From Phenylobacterium sp. (GTDB lineage Bacteria > Pseudomonadota > Alphaproteobacteria > Caulobacterales > Caulobacteraceae), in NCBI RefSeq assembly GCF_004799395.1, contig NZ_SSMZ01000255.1, positions 1-36,421 of the forward strand: a stretch of 36,421 bases of DNA. The letters run 5' to 3'. Made by a program: the position numbers and the translations under genes. Positions 24,451-32,280 of the stretch are shown one piece after another (position 1 is the stretch's first letter; each line of letters begins with the position of its first letter). The notes beneath the pieces were generated by a model. That model was not told the DNA's origin. It did no database searches and was given only the letters and a program-made list of their open reading frames with translations.

Positions 24451-25674
24451 ATGGCTGATTTCGGCGCCGCCGACCTCGACACCTTCCGCGCGGAGGTCCG
24501 CGCGTGGCTGGCGACGAACTATCCGCCGGAGCTGCGCGAGGCTGACGCCCAGACTGACCTTGAAGCGGTCTGGGGCGGCCGCGCCTTCGAGGGTTCCGAC
24601 GACCCGCAGTCGATCTGGATGCGCCGCGTGGCCGCCCAGGGCTGGACCACGCCGACCTGGCCGACGGACTACGGCGGCGCGGGCCTGACCGCCCAGCAGG
24701 CCCGGGTGATCGACCAGGAGCTGGCCGCCGGCCGCTATCGTCCGCCGCTGCTGTCGTTCGGCATCTGGATGCTGGGGCCGGTGCTGCTCGAATACGCCGA
24801 CGAAGAGCAGAAGAAGGAACACCTGCCGAAGATCGTCCGCGGCGAAATCCGCTGGTGCCAAGGCTATTCCGAGCCGGGCGCGGGCTCGGACCTCGCAAGC
24901 CTCGCCACCAAATGCGAGGACAAGGGCGACCATTGGCAGATCGACGGCCAAAAGGTGTGGACCAGCTACGCCGACAAGGCCGACTGGTGCTTCTGCCTGG
25001 TCCGCACGGATCCCACCAAGAAGCACGAGGGCATCTCCTTCGTGCTGATCGACATGCGCCTGCCGGGCGTCGAGACCCGGCCAATCAAGCTGATCAGCGG
25101 CGAGAGCCCGTTCTGCGAGACCTTCTTCACCGGCGTGAAGATTCCCAAGGGCAATCTGGTCGGCAAGCTCAACGGGGGCTGGGAGATCGCCAAACGGCTC
25201 TTGCAGTACGAGCGCCAGAACATCTCCGCCGGCTTCGGCGAAGGCGGCATCGGCGCGGGCGGGTCGTCCGGCGACCTGGGTGAGATCGCCAAGCAGTATG
25301 TGGGCCTGGAGGACGGCAGGCTGGCGGACGCGGACCTGCGCCAGCGGATCACGCTCAACAAGATGAACTTCCAGGCCTTGCGGCAAACCATCGGCCGCAC
25401 GGCGGCGGAGAGCCGCGCGGCGAACGGGCCGAGTGCTGCGACCTCGATCATCAAATATGCGGCGGCCGAGTTCGCCAAGGAACGCTCGGAGCTGATGGTC
25501 GAGGCCATGGGGGACCAGGGCCTGGGCTGGAGCGGCGATGGATTCAGCGAGGCCGAACGGCTGGCCGTGCGCGGCTGGCTGCGCGCCAAGGCCAATTCGA
25601 TCGAAGGCGGCACCTCGGAGATCAATCTGAACGTGGTGTCGAAGCGGGTGCTCGGGCTTCCCGATCCCAAATAG
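24451..25674 (+). CDS. Acyl-CoA dehydrogenase, large (alpha) type, copy 1
   Basis: A 407-residue acyl-CoA dehydrogenase, first of five tandem paralogues. The N-terminus MADFGAADLDTFRAEVR is shared with the others. WCQGYSEPGAGSDL is the substrate/FAD loop. LLQYER places Glu254 at the helix-G position, the catalytic base of isovaleryl- and long-chain enzymes. A second glutamate, Glu385 in SIEGG, falls at the position used by medium-chain enzymes. The R-x-Q-F-G FAD segment of homotetrameric members is missing, which is typical of alpha subunits in alpha2-beta2 enzymes such as FadE26-FadE27 or PimC-PimD. ATG 24451 follows TTGGA; no earlier ATG fits. Confidence 0.92.
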   Translation: MADFGAADLDTFRAEVRAWLATNYPPELREADAQTDLEAVWGGRAFEGSDDPQSIWMRRVAAQGWTTPTWPTDYGGAGLTAQQARVIDQELAAGRYRPPLLSFGIWMLGPVLLEYADEEQKKEHLPKIVRGEIRWCQGYSEPGAGSDLASLATKCEDKGDHWQIDGQKVWTSYADKADWCFCLVRTDPTKKHEGISFVLIDMRLPGVETRPIKLISGESPFCETFFTGVKIPKGNLVGKLNGGWEIAKRLLQYERQNISAGFGEGGIGAGGSSGDLGEIAKQYVGLEDGRLADADLRQRITLNKMNFQALRQTIGRTAAESRAANGPSAATSIIKYAAAEFAKERSELMVEAMGDQGLGWSGDGFSEAERLAVRGWLRAKANSIEGGTSEINLNVVSKRVLGLPDPK

Positions 25675-25744
25675 CGAATAGGGGGCGCGGCCTATTTCGG
25701 CCGGGTCCTCGACGGGTTCTGACGTTTTCCAAGGCGAGATTTCG

Positions 25745-26959
25745 ATGGCGGATTTTGGCGGCGACACCGAGGCCTTCCGGGCCGAAGCCCGGTCATGGCT
25801 CGAAGCGAACTTCCCCGAAGCCTTCAGGCGCAATCCTGCGCTGCAGGCCCCGCTGGCGGCGGGCGTGGCTGACGACGAGAGCGGCGACGCCCGGTCCTGG
25901 CGCAAGGCCATGGGCGAGAAGGGCTGGGGCACGCCCACCTGGCCGGCGGAATACGGCGGCGGCGGCCTCTCGCGTCAGGAGGCCCGCGTCCTGCACGAGG
26001 AGATGGCCAAGATCGGCGCCCGCAATCCGATCGGCGGCATGGGCGTGATGATGTTCGGCCCGACGCTGATCGAGTACGGCTCGCCGGACCTGAAGGCCCA
26101 GCACCTGCCGGGGATCATCAAGGGCGAGGTGCGCTGGTGCCAGGGCTATTCCGAGCCGGGCGCGGGCTCCGACCTCGCGGGCCTGCAGACCCGCGCCGAG
26201 GACAAGGGCGACCACTGGCTGGTGAACGGCTCCAAGATCTGGACCTCGGGCGCGAATTTCGCCGATCGCTGCTTCTGCCTGGTGCGCACCGACACGACCA
26301 AGAAGCATGAGGGCATCTCCTTCCTGCTCATCGACATGAAGGCGCCGGGCGTGGAAACGCGGCCGATCCTGCTGATTAACGGGACCTCGCCGTTCTGCGA
26401 GACCTTCTTCACCGATGTGAAGGTCCCGAAGGATCAGCTCTGGGGGCCGCTGAACGGCGGGTGGACGATCGCCAAGCGGCTGTTGCAGCACGAGCGGGAC
26501 AATATCTCGGCGGGGCTGGGCGGCGGCAACATCGGCCAGGCGGTCCCGCTGCCGACCGTCGTCGAGGCCGCGCGGGACTATGTGGGCCTGGACGACCAGG
26601 GCCGGATCGCCGAGGGCGACCTGCGCCGGCGGATCACCGAGCATCTGATGGAAACCCGCAGCTTCCAGCTCACCGTGCGCCGGGCGGCCGACGAGGCCAA
26701 GTCGAACCAGGGGCCCAGCGCGGCCACCTCGATCATGAAATACGCCGGCGCCAAGATCGCCCAGGACCGCAACGAACTGATCTGCGAGGCCATGGGCCAT
26801 CAGGCGCTGGGCTGGGCCGGCGAGGGCTATTCCGCCGCCGAACTTTCCGCGCCGCGGGTGATGCTGCGGTCCAAGGCCAACTCGATCGAGGGCGGCACCT
26901 CGGAGATCAATCTGAACGTCGTGTCGAAGCGTGTCCTGGGGCTTCCCGACCCCAAGTAA
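25745..26959 (+). CDS. Acyl-CoA dehydrogenase, large (alpha) type, copy 2
   Basis: A 404-residue paralogue of copy 1, 70 bases downstream. Helix-G Glu250 lies in LLQHER and Glu382 in SIEGG, so it too has both possible bases. It lacks R-x-Q-F-G. The C-terminus (INLNVVSKRVLGLPDPK) is identical to copy 1, which makes the two the closest pair at that end. Its middle domain (LLIDMKAPGVETRPILLING) instead resembles copy 4. AAGGCGAG lies upstream of ATG 25745. Codon use matches the neighbours. It likely oxidises an acyl-CoA to the 2-enoyl-CoA with electron transfer to ETF. Confidence 0.92.
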   Translation: MADFGGDTEAFRAEARSWLEANFPEAFRRNPALQAPLAAGVADDESGDARSWRKAMGEKGWGTPTWPAEYGGGGLSRQEARVLHEEMAKIGARNPIGGMGVMMFGPTLIEYGSPDLKAQHLPGIIKGEVRWCQGYSEPGAGSDLAGLQTRAEDKGDHWLVNGSKIWTSGANFADRCFCLVRTDTTKKHEGISFLLIDMKAPGVETRPILLINGTSPFCETFFTDVKVPKDQLWGPLNGGWTIAKRLLQHERDNISAGLGGGNIGQAVPLPTVVEAARDYVGLDDQGRIAEGDLRRRITEHLMETRSFQLTVRRAADEAKSNQGPSAATSIMKYAGAKIAQDRNELICEAMGHQALGWAGEGYSAAELSAPRVMLRSKANSIEGGTSEINLNVVSKRVLGLPDPK

Positions 26960-26973
26960 CGGGAGACTCCAAC

Positions 26974-27001
26974 CTGACGCATTTTCGTGTTAGGCTATAC
27001 T
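26974..27001 (+). promoter_or_regulatory. Candidate internal promoter for copy 3
   Basis: CTGACG at 26974-26979, 16 bases, then TATACT at 26996-27001, in a markedly AT-rich 60-base island within the array. An AGGGAG ribosome-binding site follows at 27029-27034, 8 bases before ATG 27043. Matches to sigma-70 consensus are 4 of 6 and 5 of 6. Confidence 0.45.
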
Positions 27002-27042
27002 ATAAGCCAATGAAAAGACTAAATATTTAGGGAGAATTATAG

Positions 27043-28236
27043 ATGGCCGATTTCGGCGGCTCCGATCTGGACGCCTTCCGCGCCGAAGCGCGCGAGTGGC
27101 TAGAAGCCAACTTCCCCAAGTCGCTGGCCAACGCCCCGATGGCGATGATCCCGGGCGGCGAGGCGCTCAGCGCCGACGGCAAGCTGTGGAAGCAGCGGAT
27201 GGCCGACAAGGGCTGGGGCGCGCCGACATGGCCGACGGAATACGGCGGCGGCGGGCTTTCCGGCGCCCAGGCGCGCGTCCTGCTGCAGGAGATGGCCCGC
27301 ATCGGCGCGGAGAACCCGGTGGCCGGGATGGGCACTTCGATGTTCGGCCCGACGCTGCTGGAATACGGCACCGAGGCGCAGAAGCGCCGCCACATCCCGC
27401 CCATCGTCCGCGGCGAGCTGCGCTGGTGCCAGGGCTATTCCGAGCCCGGCGCCGGATCGGACCTGGCGAGCCTGCAGACCAAGTGCGTCGACATGGGCGA
27501 CCACTGGCAAATTGACGGCCAAAAAATCTGGACCAGCGGCGCGCAATGGGCCGACTGGTGCTTCTGCCTGGTGCGCACCGACACGTCGAAAAAGCATGAG
27601 GGCATCTCCTTCGTGCTGATCAACATGCATCAGCCTGGGGTCGAGACGCGGCCGATCAAGCTGATCGCCGGCACCTCGCCCTTCTGCGAGACCTTCTTCA
27701 CCGCCGCGCGCGCCGAGAAGGACGACATGGTCGGGCCGCTGAACGGCGGCTGGACGGTGGGCAAGCGGCTCTTGCAGCACGAGCGCTCCGGTCAGGGCGG
27801 CGGACGGATGATGGCAGGCCAGGACGTGGTCTCGCTGGCCAAGAAGTACGTCGGCCTGGACGACAAGGGCCGGATCGCCGACGCCGATCTGCGCACGCGG
27901 ATCGCCAGGCACCAGATCGACGCCAAGGCCCATGGCCTGACCCTGGCCCGCGCCGCGGCCGAGGCGAAGGGCAACATCAATCCCAGCGCCACCACCTCGG
28001 TGATGAAGAACTCCGGCACCTGGATCGGCCAGGAAAAGGCCGAGCTGACGCTGGAAATCATGGGCGCGCAAGGGCTCGGCTGGGACGGCGAGGATTTCTC
28101 CCGCGAGGAGCGCGAGGCGGTGCGCACATGGCTCTCGGGCAAGGCCACCACGATCTTCGGCGGCAGCCAAGAGATCCAGTCGAACATCGTCTCCAAGCGC
28201 ATCCTGGGCCTGCCGGACACGACGCAGAATTCATAG
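27043..28236 (+). CDS. Acyl-CoA dehydrogenase, large (alpha) type, copy 3
   Basis: A 397-residue paralogue. Helix-G Glu247 is kept in LLQHER, but the C-terminal position is Phe372 (TIFGG), the pattern usual in alpha subunits. It lacks R-x-Q-F-G. It resembles copy 5 most closely: both read MHQPGVE, RPIKLIAG and ARAEK in the middle domain and end in QSNIVSKRILGLPD. The Gly-rich loop after the catalytic Glu is short (GQGGGRMMAGQ). It has its own promoter-like upstream region. A large inverted repeat follows its stop. The substrate is unknown. Confidence 0.92.
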   Translation: MADFGGSDLDAFRAEAREWLEANFPKSLANAPMAMIPGGEALSADGKLWKQRMADKGWGAPTWPTEYGGGGLSGAQARVLLQEMARIGAENPVAGMGTSMFGPTLLEYGTEAQKRRHIPPIVRGELRWCQGYSEPGAGSDLASLQTKCVDMGDHWQIDGQKIWTSGAQWADWCFCLVRTDTSKKHEGISFVLINMHQPGVETRPIKLIAGTSPFCETFFTAARAEKDDMVGPLNGGWTVGKRLLQHERSGQGGGRMMAGQDVVSLAKKYVGLDDKGRIADADLRTRIARHQIDAKAHGLTLARAAAEAKGNINPSATTSVMKNSGTWIGQEKAELTLEIMGAQGLGWDGEDFSREEREAVRTWLSGKATTIFGGSQEIQSNIVSKRILGLPDTTQNS

Positions 28237-28244
28237 CACCCCAC

Positions 28245-28349
28245 CCGCTCATCCCCGCGAAGGCTGGGACCCAAGCCGAGTCGGGTGTGGGAGCCAGGGC
28301 GGATGATTTCAGATTCAGCTTGGGTCCCCGCCTTCGCGGGGATGAGCGG
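28245..28349. repeat. Large imperfect inverted repeat (32-base arms)
   Basis: The left arm 28245-28276 and the right arm 28318-28349 are reverse complements with one mismatch, separated by 41 bases. The core is of the intergenic palindrome type scattered through alphaproteobacterial genomes, often mis-translated in annotations as an LGPRLRGDE peptide. The ribosome-binding site GGAG of the next gene (28348-28351) overlaps the end of the right arm. Confidence 0.9.
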
Positions 28350-28357
28350 AGTTTAAA

Positions 28358-29584
28358 ATGGCCGACTTCGGAGGACAGGACCTGGAGGGCTTCCGCAGCG
28401 AGGCGCGGACGTGGCTCGAGGAAAACTTCCCGCAATCCTTGCGGTGCGACGCGAGCGCGGTGATCGAGACCGAGACCTCGGCCAAGCCCACCGGCGACGT
28501 GGCGCTGTGGAAGGAGCGCATGGGCGCCAAGGGCTGGGGCACGCCCACCTGGCCGCCGCAATATGGCGGCGGCGGCCTCTCCCGCGCCGAGGCCCGCGTG
28601 CTGGCCGAGGAGATGGCGGCCATCGGCGCGCCCAATCCGATCGGCGGCATGGGCGTGATCATGTTTGGGCCCACGCTCCTGGAATACGGCGCCGAGGAGC
28701 AGCTGCGCCGTCACATCCCGCCGATCGTCAGGGGCGAGCTGCGCTGGTGCCAGGGCTTCTCCGAGCCCAGCGCCGGATCGGACCTGGCGGGCCTTTCGAC
28801 CAAGGCCACGGACATGGGCGACCACTGGCTGGTGCAGGGCCAGAAAATCTGGACTTCAGGCGCCCATCTGGCCGACTGGTGCTTCTGCCTGGTGCGCACC
28901 GACCCGTCGAAGAAGCACGAGGGGATCAGCTTCCTGCTGATCGACATGAAGAGCCCGGGGGTCGAGCCGCGGCCGATCCTCTTGATCAACGGCGCCACGC
29001 CCTTCTGCGAGACCTTCTTCACCGACGTGAAGGTGCCGAAGGAGAACCTGATGGGGCCGCTGAATGGCGGCTGGACCATCGCCAAGCGGCTGCTGCAGCA
29101 CGAGCGGCAAGGCATCTCCGGCGCCAACGCGGCGCCGGGCGCGGCGGGGCCGGGCAATGTGCCGGGGCCGGCCCTGGACGAGTTGGCGCGGACCTACGTG
29201 GGCGTCGATGAGACCGGACGGCTGGCCGATCCGGACCTGCGCACGCGCCTGACTCGGCACCTGATGGAGGCCCGGGCCTTCCAGCTCACCGGCCAGCGGG
29301 CGGCGGTCGAGAACCGCTCGAACTCGGGGCCGAGCGCGGTGTCGTCGGTGTTGAAGAACGTCGGCTCCTGGGTGCGCCAGGAGCGGGCCGAGCTGGCCGT
29401 CGAGATCCTGGGCGCCCAGGGCCTGGGCTGGACCGGCGCGGCCTACAGCGACGACGAGCTTGGCACGACGCGAGCGTGGCTGCGCGGCAAGTCCGGCACC
29501 ATCGCCGGCGGCAGCCAGGAGGTGCAGTCGAACATCATCTCCAAGCGCATCCTGGGTTTGCCGGAGGCGACGCAGGCGCGATAG
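28358..29584 (+). CDS. Acyl-CoA dehydrogenase, large (alpha) type, copy 4
   Basis: A 408-residue paralogue. Glu249 in LLQHER is the only candidate base; the C-terminal position is Ala383 (TIAGG). The substrate loop reads EPSAGSDL instead of EPGAGSDL. The N-terminal and middle regions follow copy 2, while the end (EVQSNIISKRILGLP) follows copies 3 and 5, so the gene looks mosaic. The loop after the catalytic Glu is the longest of the five and Ala/Gly/Pro-rich. The ribosome-binding site GGAG at 28348-28351 lies in the arm of the preceding inverted repeat, which may limit translation. Confidence 0.92.
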   Translation: MADFGGQDLEGFRSEARTWLEENFPQSLRCDASAVIETETSAKPTGDVALWKERMGAKGWGTPTWPPQYGGGGLSRAEARVLAEEMAAIGAPNPIGGMGVIMFGPTLLEYGAEEQLRRHIPPIVRGELRWCQGFSEPSAGSDLAGLSTKATDMGDHWLVQGQKIWTSGAHLADWCFCLVRTDPSKKHEGISFLLIDMKSPGVEPRPILLINGATPFCETFFTDVKVPKENLMGPLNGGWTIAKRLLQHERQGISGANAAPGAAGPGNVPGPALDELARTYVGVDETGRLADPDLRTRLTRHLMEARAFQLTGQRAAVENRSNSGPSAVSSVLKNVGSWVRQERAELAVEILGAQGLGWTGAAYSDDELGTTRAWLRGKSGTIAGGSQEVQSNIISKRILGLPEATQAR

Positions 29585-29620
29585 GGTATCGGCGATAAGT
29601 TGGGGAACCCCGCCGTGTAG

Positions 29621-29768
29621 CCTTCTCCTCGGGGAGAAGGTGGCCTCCGAAGGAGGTCGGATGAGGGGTTCTTCAGGACGACGAAGCTGGCGGACGGGCC
29701 CCAATGCGGAGAGCGGAGGCGGCCTCTCATCCGTCAGCGTCGCTGACACCTTCTCCTGGGGGAGAAGG
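29621..29768. repeat. Second palindromic repeat pair in the array
   Basis: 29621-29668 and 29723-29768 contain inverted, imperfect copies of a CCTTCTCC...GGAGAAGGTG...CGGATGAG unit. Each copy also has an inner hairpin (CCTTCTCC with GGAGAAGG). It is a different family from the repeat at 28245. Such elements are common between genes in alphaproteobacteria. Confidence 0.8.
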
Positions 29769-29804
29769 ACGATTGGGCGGCGGAATTTTAGGGAGCGGAT
29801 TTGA

Positions 29805-31010
29805 ATGGCTGATTTTGGCGGTACGGACCTTGAGGCCTTCCGCGCGGAGGCGCGGGGGTGGATCGAGGCCAACTTCCCCGCCGCGCTGAAGGGCAAGCCC
29901 AACCCGATGATGGGGGAGGAGCGCCCCAAGCCCTCGGCCGACCAGGAAGCCTGGCGCAAGGCCATGGGCGACAAGGGCTGGGGCGTCCCCACCTGGCCGG
30001 CGGCCTATGGCGGCGGCGGCCTCTCGGGCGGCGAGGCCCGGGTCATCCAGCAGGAGCTGAACCGCGCCGGGGCCTACAACCCGATCGGCGGCATGGGCGT
30101 GATGATGTTCGGCCCGACGCTCTTGGAATACGGCACCGAGGACCAGAAGCGCGAGCACATCCCGCCGATCGTCAAGGGCGAGATCCAGTGGTGCCAGGGC
30201 TTCTCCGAACCGGGCGCTGGATCGGACCTCGCCAGCCTGCAGACGAAGGCCGAGGACAAAGGCGATCACTTTGAAATCAATGGCCAAAAAATCTGGACAA
30301 GCGGCGCGCAATACGCCGACTGGTGCTTCTGCCTGGTGCGCACCGACACCGCCAAGAAGCACGAAGGCATCTCCTTCGTCCTCTTCACGATGCATCAGCC
30401 CGGCGTCGAGGTCCGGCCGATCAAGCTGATCGCCGGCTCATCGCCCTTCTGCGAGACCTTCTTCACTAATGCGCGCGCCGAGAAGAAGGACCTGGTGGGT
30501 CCCCTGAACGGCGGCTGGACCATCGCCAAGCGCCTGCTGCAGCACGAACGCTCGGGCCTCACCGGCGCCGGCGGCGGGCTGGGCGGTGGCGGCAAGTCGC
30601 TGGAGCAGCTGGCCAAGGACTACGTCGGCGTCGACGACAAGGGCCGGATCGCCGACAGCGATCTGCGCACCCGGCTGGTCAACAACGCCATCAACTGGCG
30701 CGCTTTCCAGCAGACGGCGATCCGGGCGATGATGGAGAGCAAGGGCAACGCCGGCCCCTCCAGCGCCACCTCGATCATGAAGAACGCCGGCACCCAGCTG
30801 ATCCAGGAACGTCACGAGATGACGCTGGAGATCATGGGCCACCAGGGCCTGGGCTGGGAGGGCGAGGACTTCAGCAAGGACGAGCTGGAGGCCGTGCGGG
30901 GATGGCTGTTCGGCAAGGCTTTCACGATCTTCGGCGGCTCCCAGGAGGTGCAGTCGAACATCGTGAGCAAGCGCATCCTGGGCCTGCCCGACCTGACGCA
31001 AAACCACTGA
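29805..31010 (+). CDS. Acyl-CoA dehydrogenase, large (alpha) type, copy 5
   Basis: A 401-residue paralogue. Helix-G Glu248 in LLQHER is retained and Phe376 (TIFGG) occupies the C-terminal position. It lacks R-x-Q-F-G. It pairs with copy 3 by motif and also at DNA level: a 33-base run around the CFCLVRTD codons is identical in copies 3, 4 and 5. The post-Glu loop is Gly-rich (GAGGGLGGGGK). An AGGGAG ribosome-binding site lies 9 bases before ATG 29805. The small-subunit gene begins 43 bases after its stop, the tightest junction in the array, so copy 5 may be the original partner. Confidence 0.92.
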   Translation: MADFGGTDLEAFRAEARGWIEANFPAALKGKPNPMMGEERPKPSADQEAWRKAMGDKGWGVPTWPAAYGGGGLSGGEARVIQQELNRAGAYNPIGGMGVMMFGPTLLEYGTEDQKREHIPPIVKGEIQWCQGFSEPGAGSDLASLQTKAEDKGDHFEINGQKIWTSGAQYADWCFCLVRTDTAKKHEGISFVLFTMHQPGVEVRPIKLIAGSSPFCETFFTNARAEKKDLVGPLNGGWTIAKRLLQHERSGLTGAGGGLGGGGKSLEQLAKDYVGVDDKGRIADSDLRTRLVNNAINWRAFQQTAIRAMMESKGNAGPSSATSIMKNAGTQLIQERHEMTLEIMGHQGLGWEGEDFSKDELEAVRGWLFGKAFTIFGGSQEVQSNIVSKRILGLPDLTQNH

Positions 31011-31053
31011 ACCCCATTTCAAGAACAACACGAATTTCACGAGGAAAAACGAC

Positions 31054-32142
31054 ATGGCCGTTCTGAGCGAAGAACAGAGCATGCTGCGCGACGCAGCCAA
31101 GAGCTGGGTGCAGGAAAAGTCCCCGGTCACCGCCTTCCGCAAGATGCGCGATAGCGGCGCCGAGCTGGGCTACGACGTCACCGCCTGGAACGAGATGGCA
31201 GAGATGGGCTGGGCCGGGGTGATCATCCCGGAGGAATATGGCGGCTCCAACTTCGGCTACCTCTCCTTGGGCCTGATCCTGGAAGAGCTAGGCCGCACGC
31301 TGACGGCCTCCCCGCTCCTGTCGTCCGGTCTGGCCGCGGCCTCTGCCCTGATCCTGGGTGGCTCCGACGCGCAGAAGTCGGAATGGCTGCCGAGGATCGC
31401 CGAGGGCACGGCGGTCGGCGCGCTCGCCATCGACGAGGGCCCGCACCACAACCCCGAGAAAGTCGCCGCCGAATTCAAGGGCGGCAAGATCACCGGCAAG
31501 AAGACCTTCGTGCTGGAGGGCATGGCCGCCGACGTGCTGGTGGTCTCTGCCAAGGGCGCCGACGGCGTCGGCCTCTATCTGGTGAAGGCCAATGACCCGG
31601 GCGTCAGCCGCCACAAGCTGTCGCTGGCCGACTCCAGAGGCGCTGCCAACATCGAGTTCAAGGACGCCGCCGCCGAGCCGCTCACTGGCGGCGCGGCGCT
31701 CGTGGAAAAGGTCCTCGACCGCGCCCGCGCCGGCGTCGCCGCCGAGATGCTGGGAAGCGCCGTCCAGGCCTTCGAGACCACGCTCGACTACCTGAAGGTC
31801 CGCGTGCAGTTCGGCCAGGTGATCGGCTCCTTCCAGGCGCTGCAGCACCGCGCGGCCAAGATGTTCACCGACCTGGAACTGTCGCGCTCGGCGGTGGAAG
31901 CCGCGCTGGCCGCCATCGACGCCGACAGCCCCGACGTGCCGGAGCTGGTCAGCCTCGCCAAGGCCAAGATGGGCGACACCTTCCACCTAGTCTCCAACGA
32001 AATGGTCCAGATGCACGGCGGCATCGGCATGACCGACGCCCATGACGCGGGCTTCTATCTGAAGCGCGCCCGGGCGGCCGAAGCCGCCTTCGGCAACCAG
32101 GCGTTCCACCGGGACCGCTACGCGCGGATCCAGGGGTACTAG
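31054..32142 (+). CDS. Acyl-CoA dehydrogenase, small (beta) type
   Basis: A 362-residue acyl-CoA dehydrogenase unlike the five before it. It carries the FAD-binding segment R-V-Q-F-G (250-254) followed by IGSFQALQH, which the large copies lack. It has no candidate base: Ala224 replaces the helix-G Glu (VLDRARAG), and Phe346 sits at the medium-chain position (AAFGN). The MHGGIGMTDAHD segment is normal. This matches beta subunits of alpha2-beta2 enzymes (PimD, FadE27 type), which complete the FAD site of a catalytic alpha partner. A GAGGA ribosome-binding site precedes ATG 31054, and a strong terminator follows. Confidence 0.92.
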   Translation: MAVLSEEQSMLRDAAKSWVQEKSPVTAFRKMRDSGAELGYDVTAWNEMAEMGWAGVIIPEEYGGSNFGYLSLGLILEELGRTLTASPLLSSGLAAASALILGGSDAQKSEWLPRIAEGTAVGALAIDEGPHHNPEKVAAEFKGGKITGKKTFVLEGMAADVLVVSAKGADGVGLYLVKANDPGVSRHKLSLADSRGAANIEFKDAAAEPLTGGAALVEKVLDRARAGVAAEMLGSAVQAFETTLDYLKVRVQFGQVIGSFQALQHRAAKMFTDLELSRSAVEAALAAIDADSPDVPELVSLAKAKMGDTFHLVSNEMVQMHGGIGMTDAHDAGFYLKRARAAEAAFGNQAFHRDRYARIQGY

Positions 32143-32165
32143 GACTCAGGCCTCAATTGAGGTGG

Positions 32166-32197
32166 CCCCGCCGGCGGAGACGTCGGCGGGGTTCTTT
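32166..32197 (+). terminator. Intrinsic terminator of the dehydrogenase array
   Basis: An 11-base stem (32166-32176 with 32181-32191, one G-U pair), a GAGA tetraloop, then TTCTTT. It starts 24 bases after the small-subunit stop. This is the clearest intrinsic terminator in the window. Confidence 0.85.
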
Positions 32198-32280
32198 GCA
32201 GGGAAGGCAACGGCGGCCATCTGCCTGCAACACCCCGGTCGCAACCTGGAGGTGAAGGACGAATCCGGCGCGGGAGACCC

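Noticed and set aside
24299..25084. N-terminal extension of the MprF-like frame
   Set aside because: The extension runs antisense through the first dehydrogenase gene and is Arg/Pro/Ser-rich. The membrane protein starts naturally at 24298.
28128..28463. A plus-strand frame containing LGPRLRGDE
   Set aside because: This peptide is the usual mistranslation of the dispersed palindrome at 28245-28349, not a gene.
24451..31010. Regularly repeated sequence as a possible CRISPR or satellite
   Set aside because: The periodicity of about 1.3 kb comes from tandem dehydrogenase genes, each a complete reading frame with its own ribosome-binding site.
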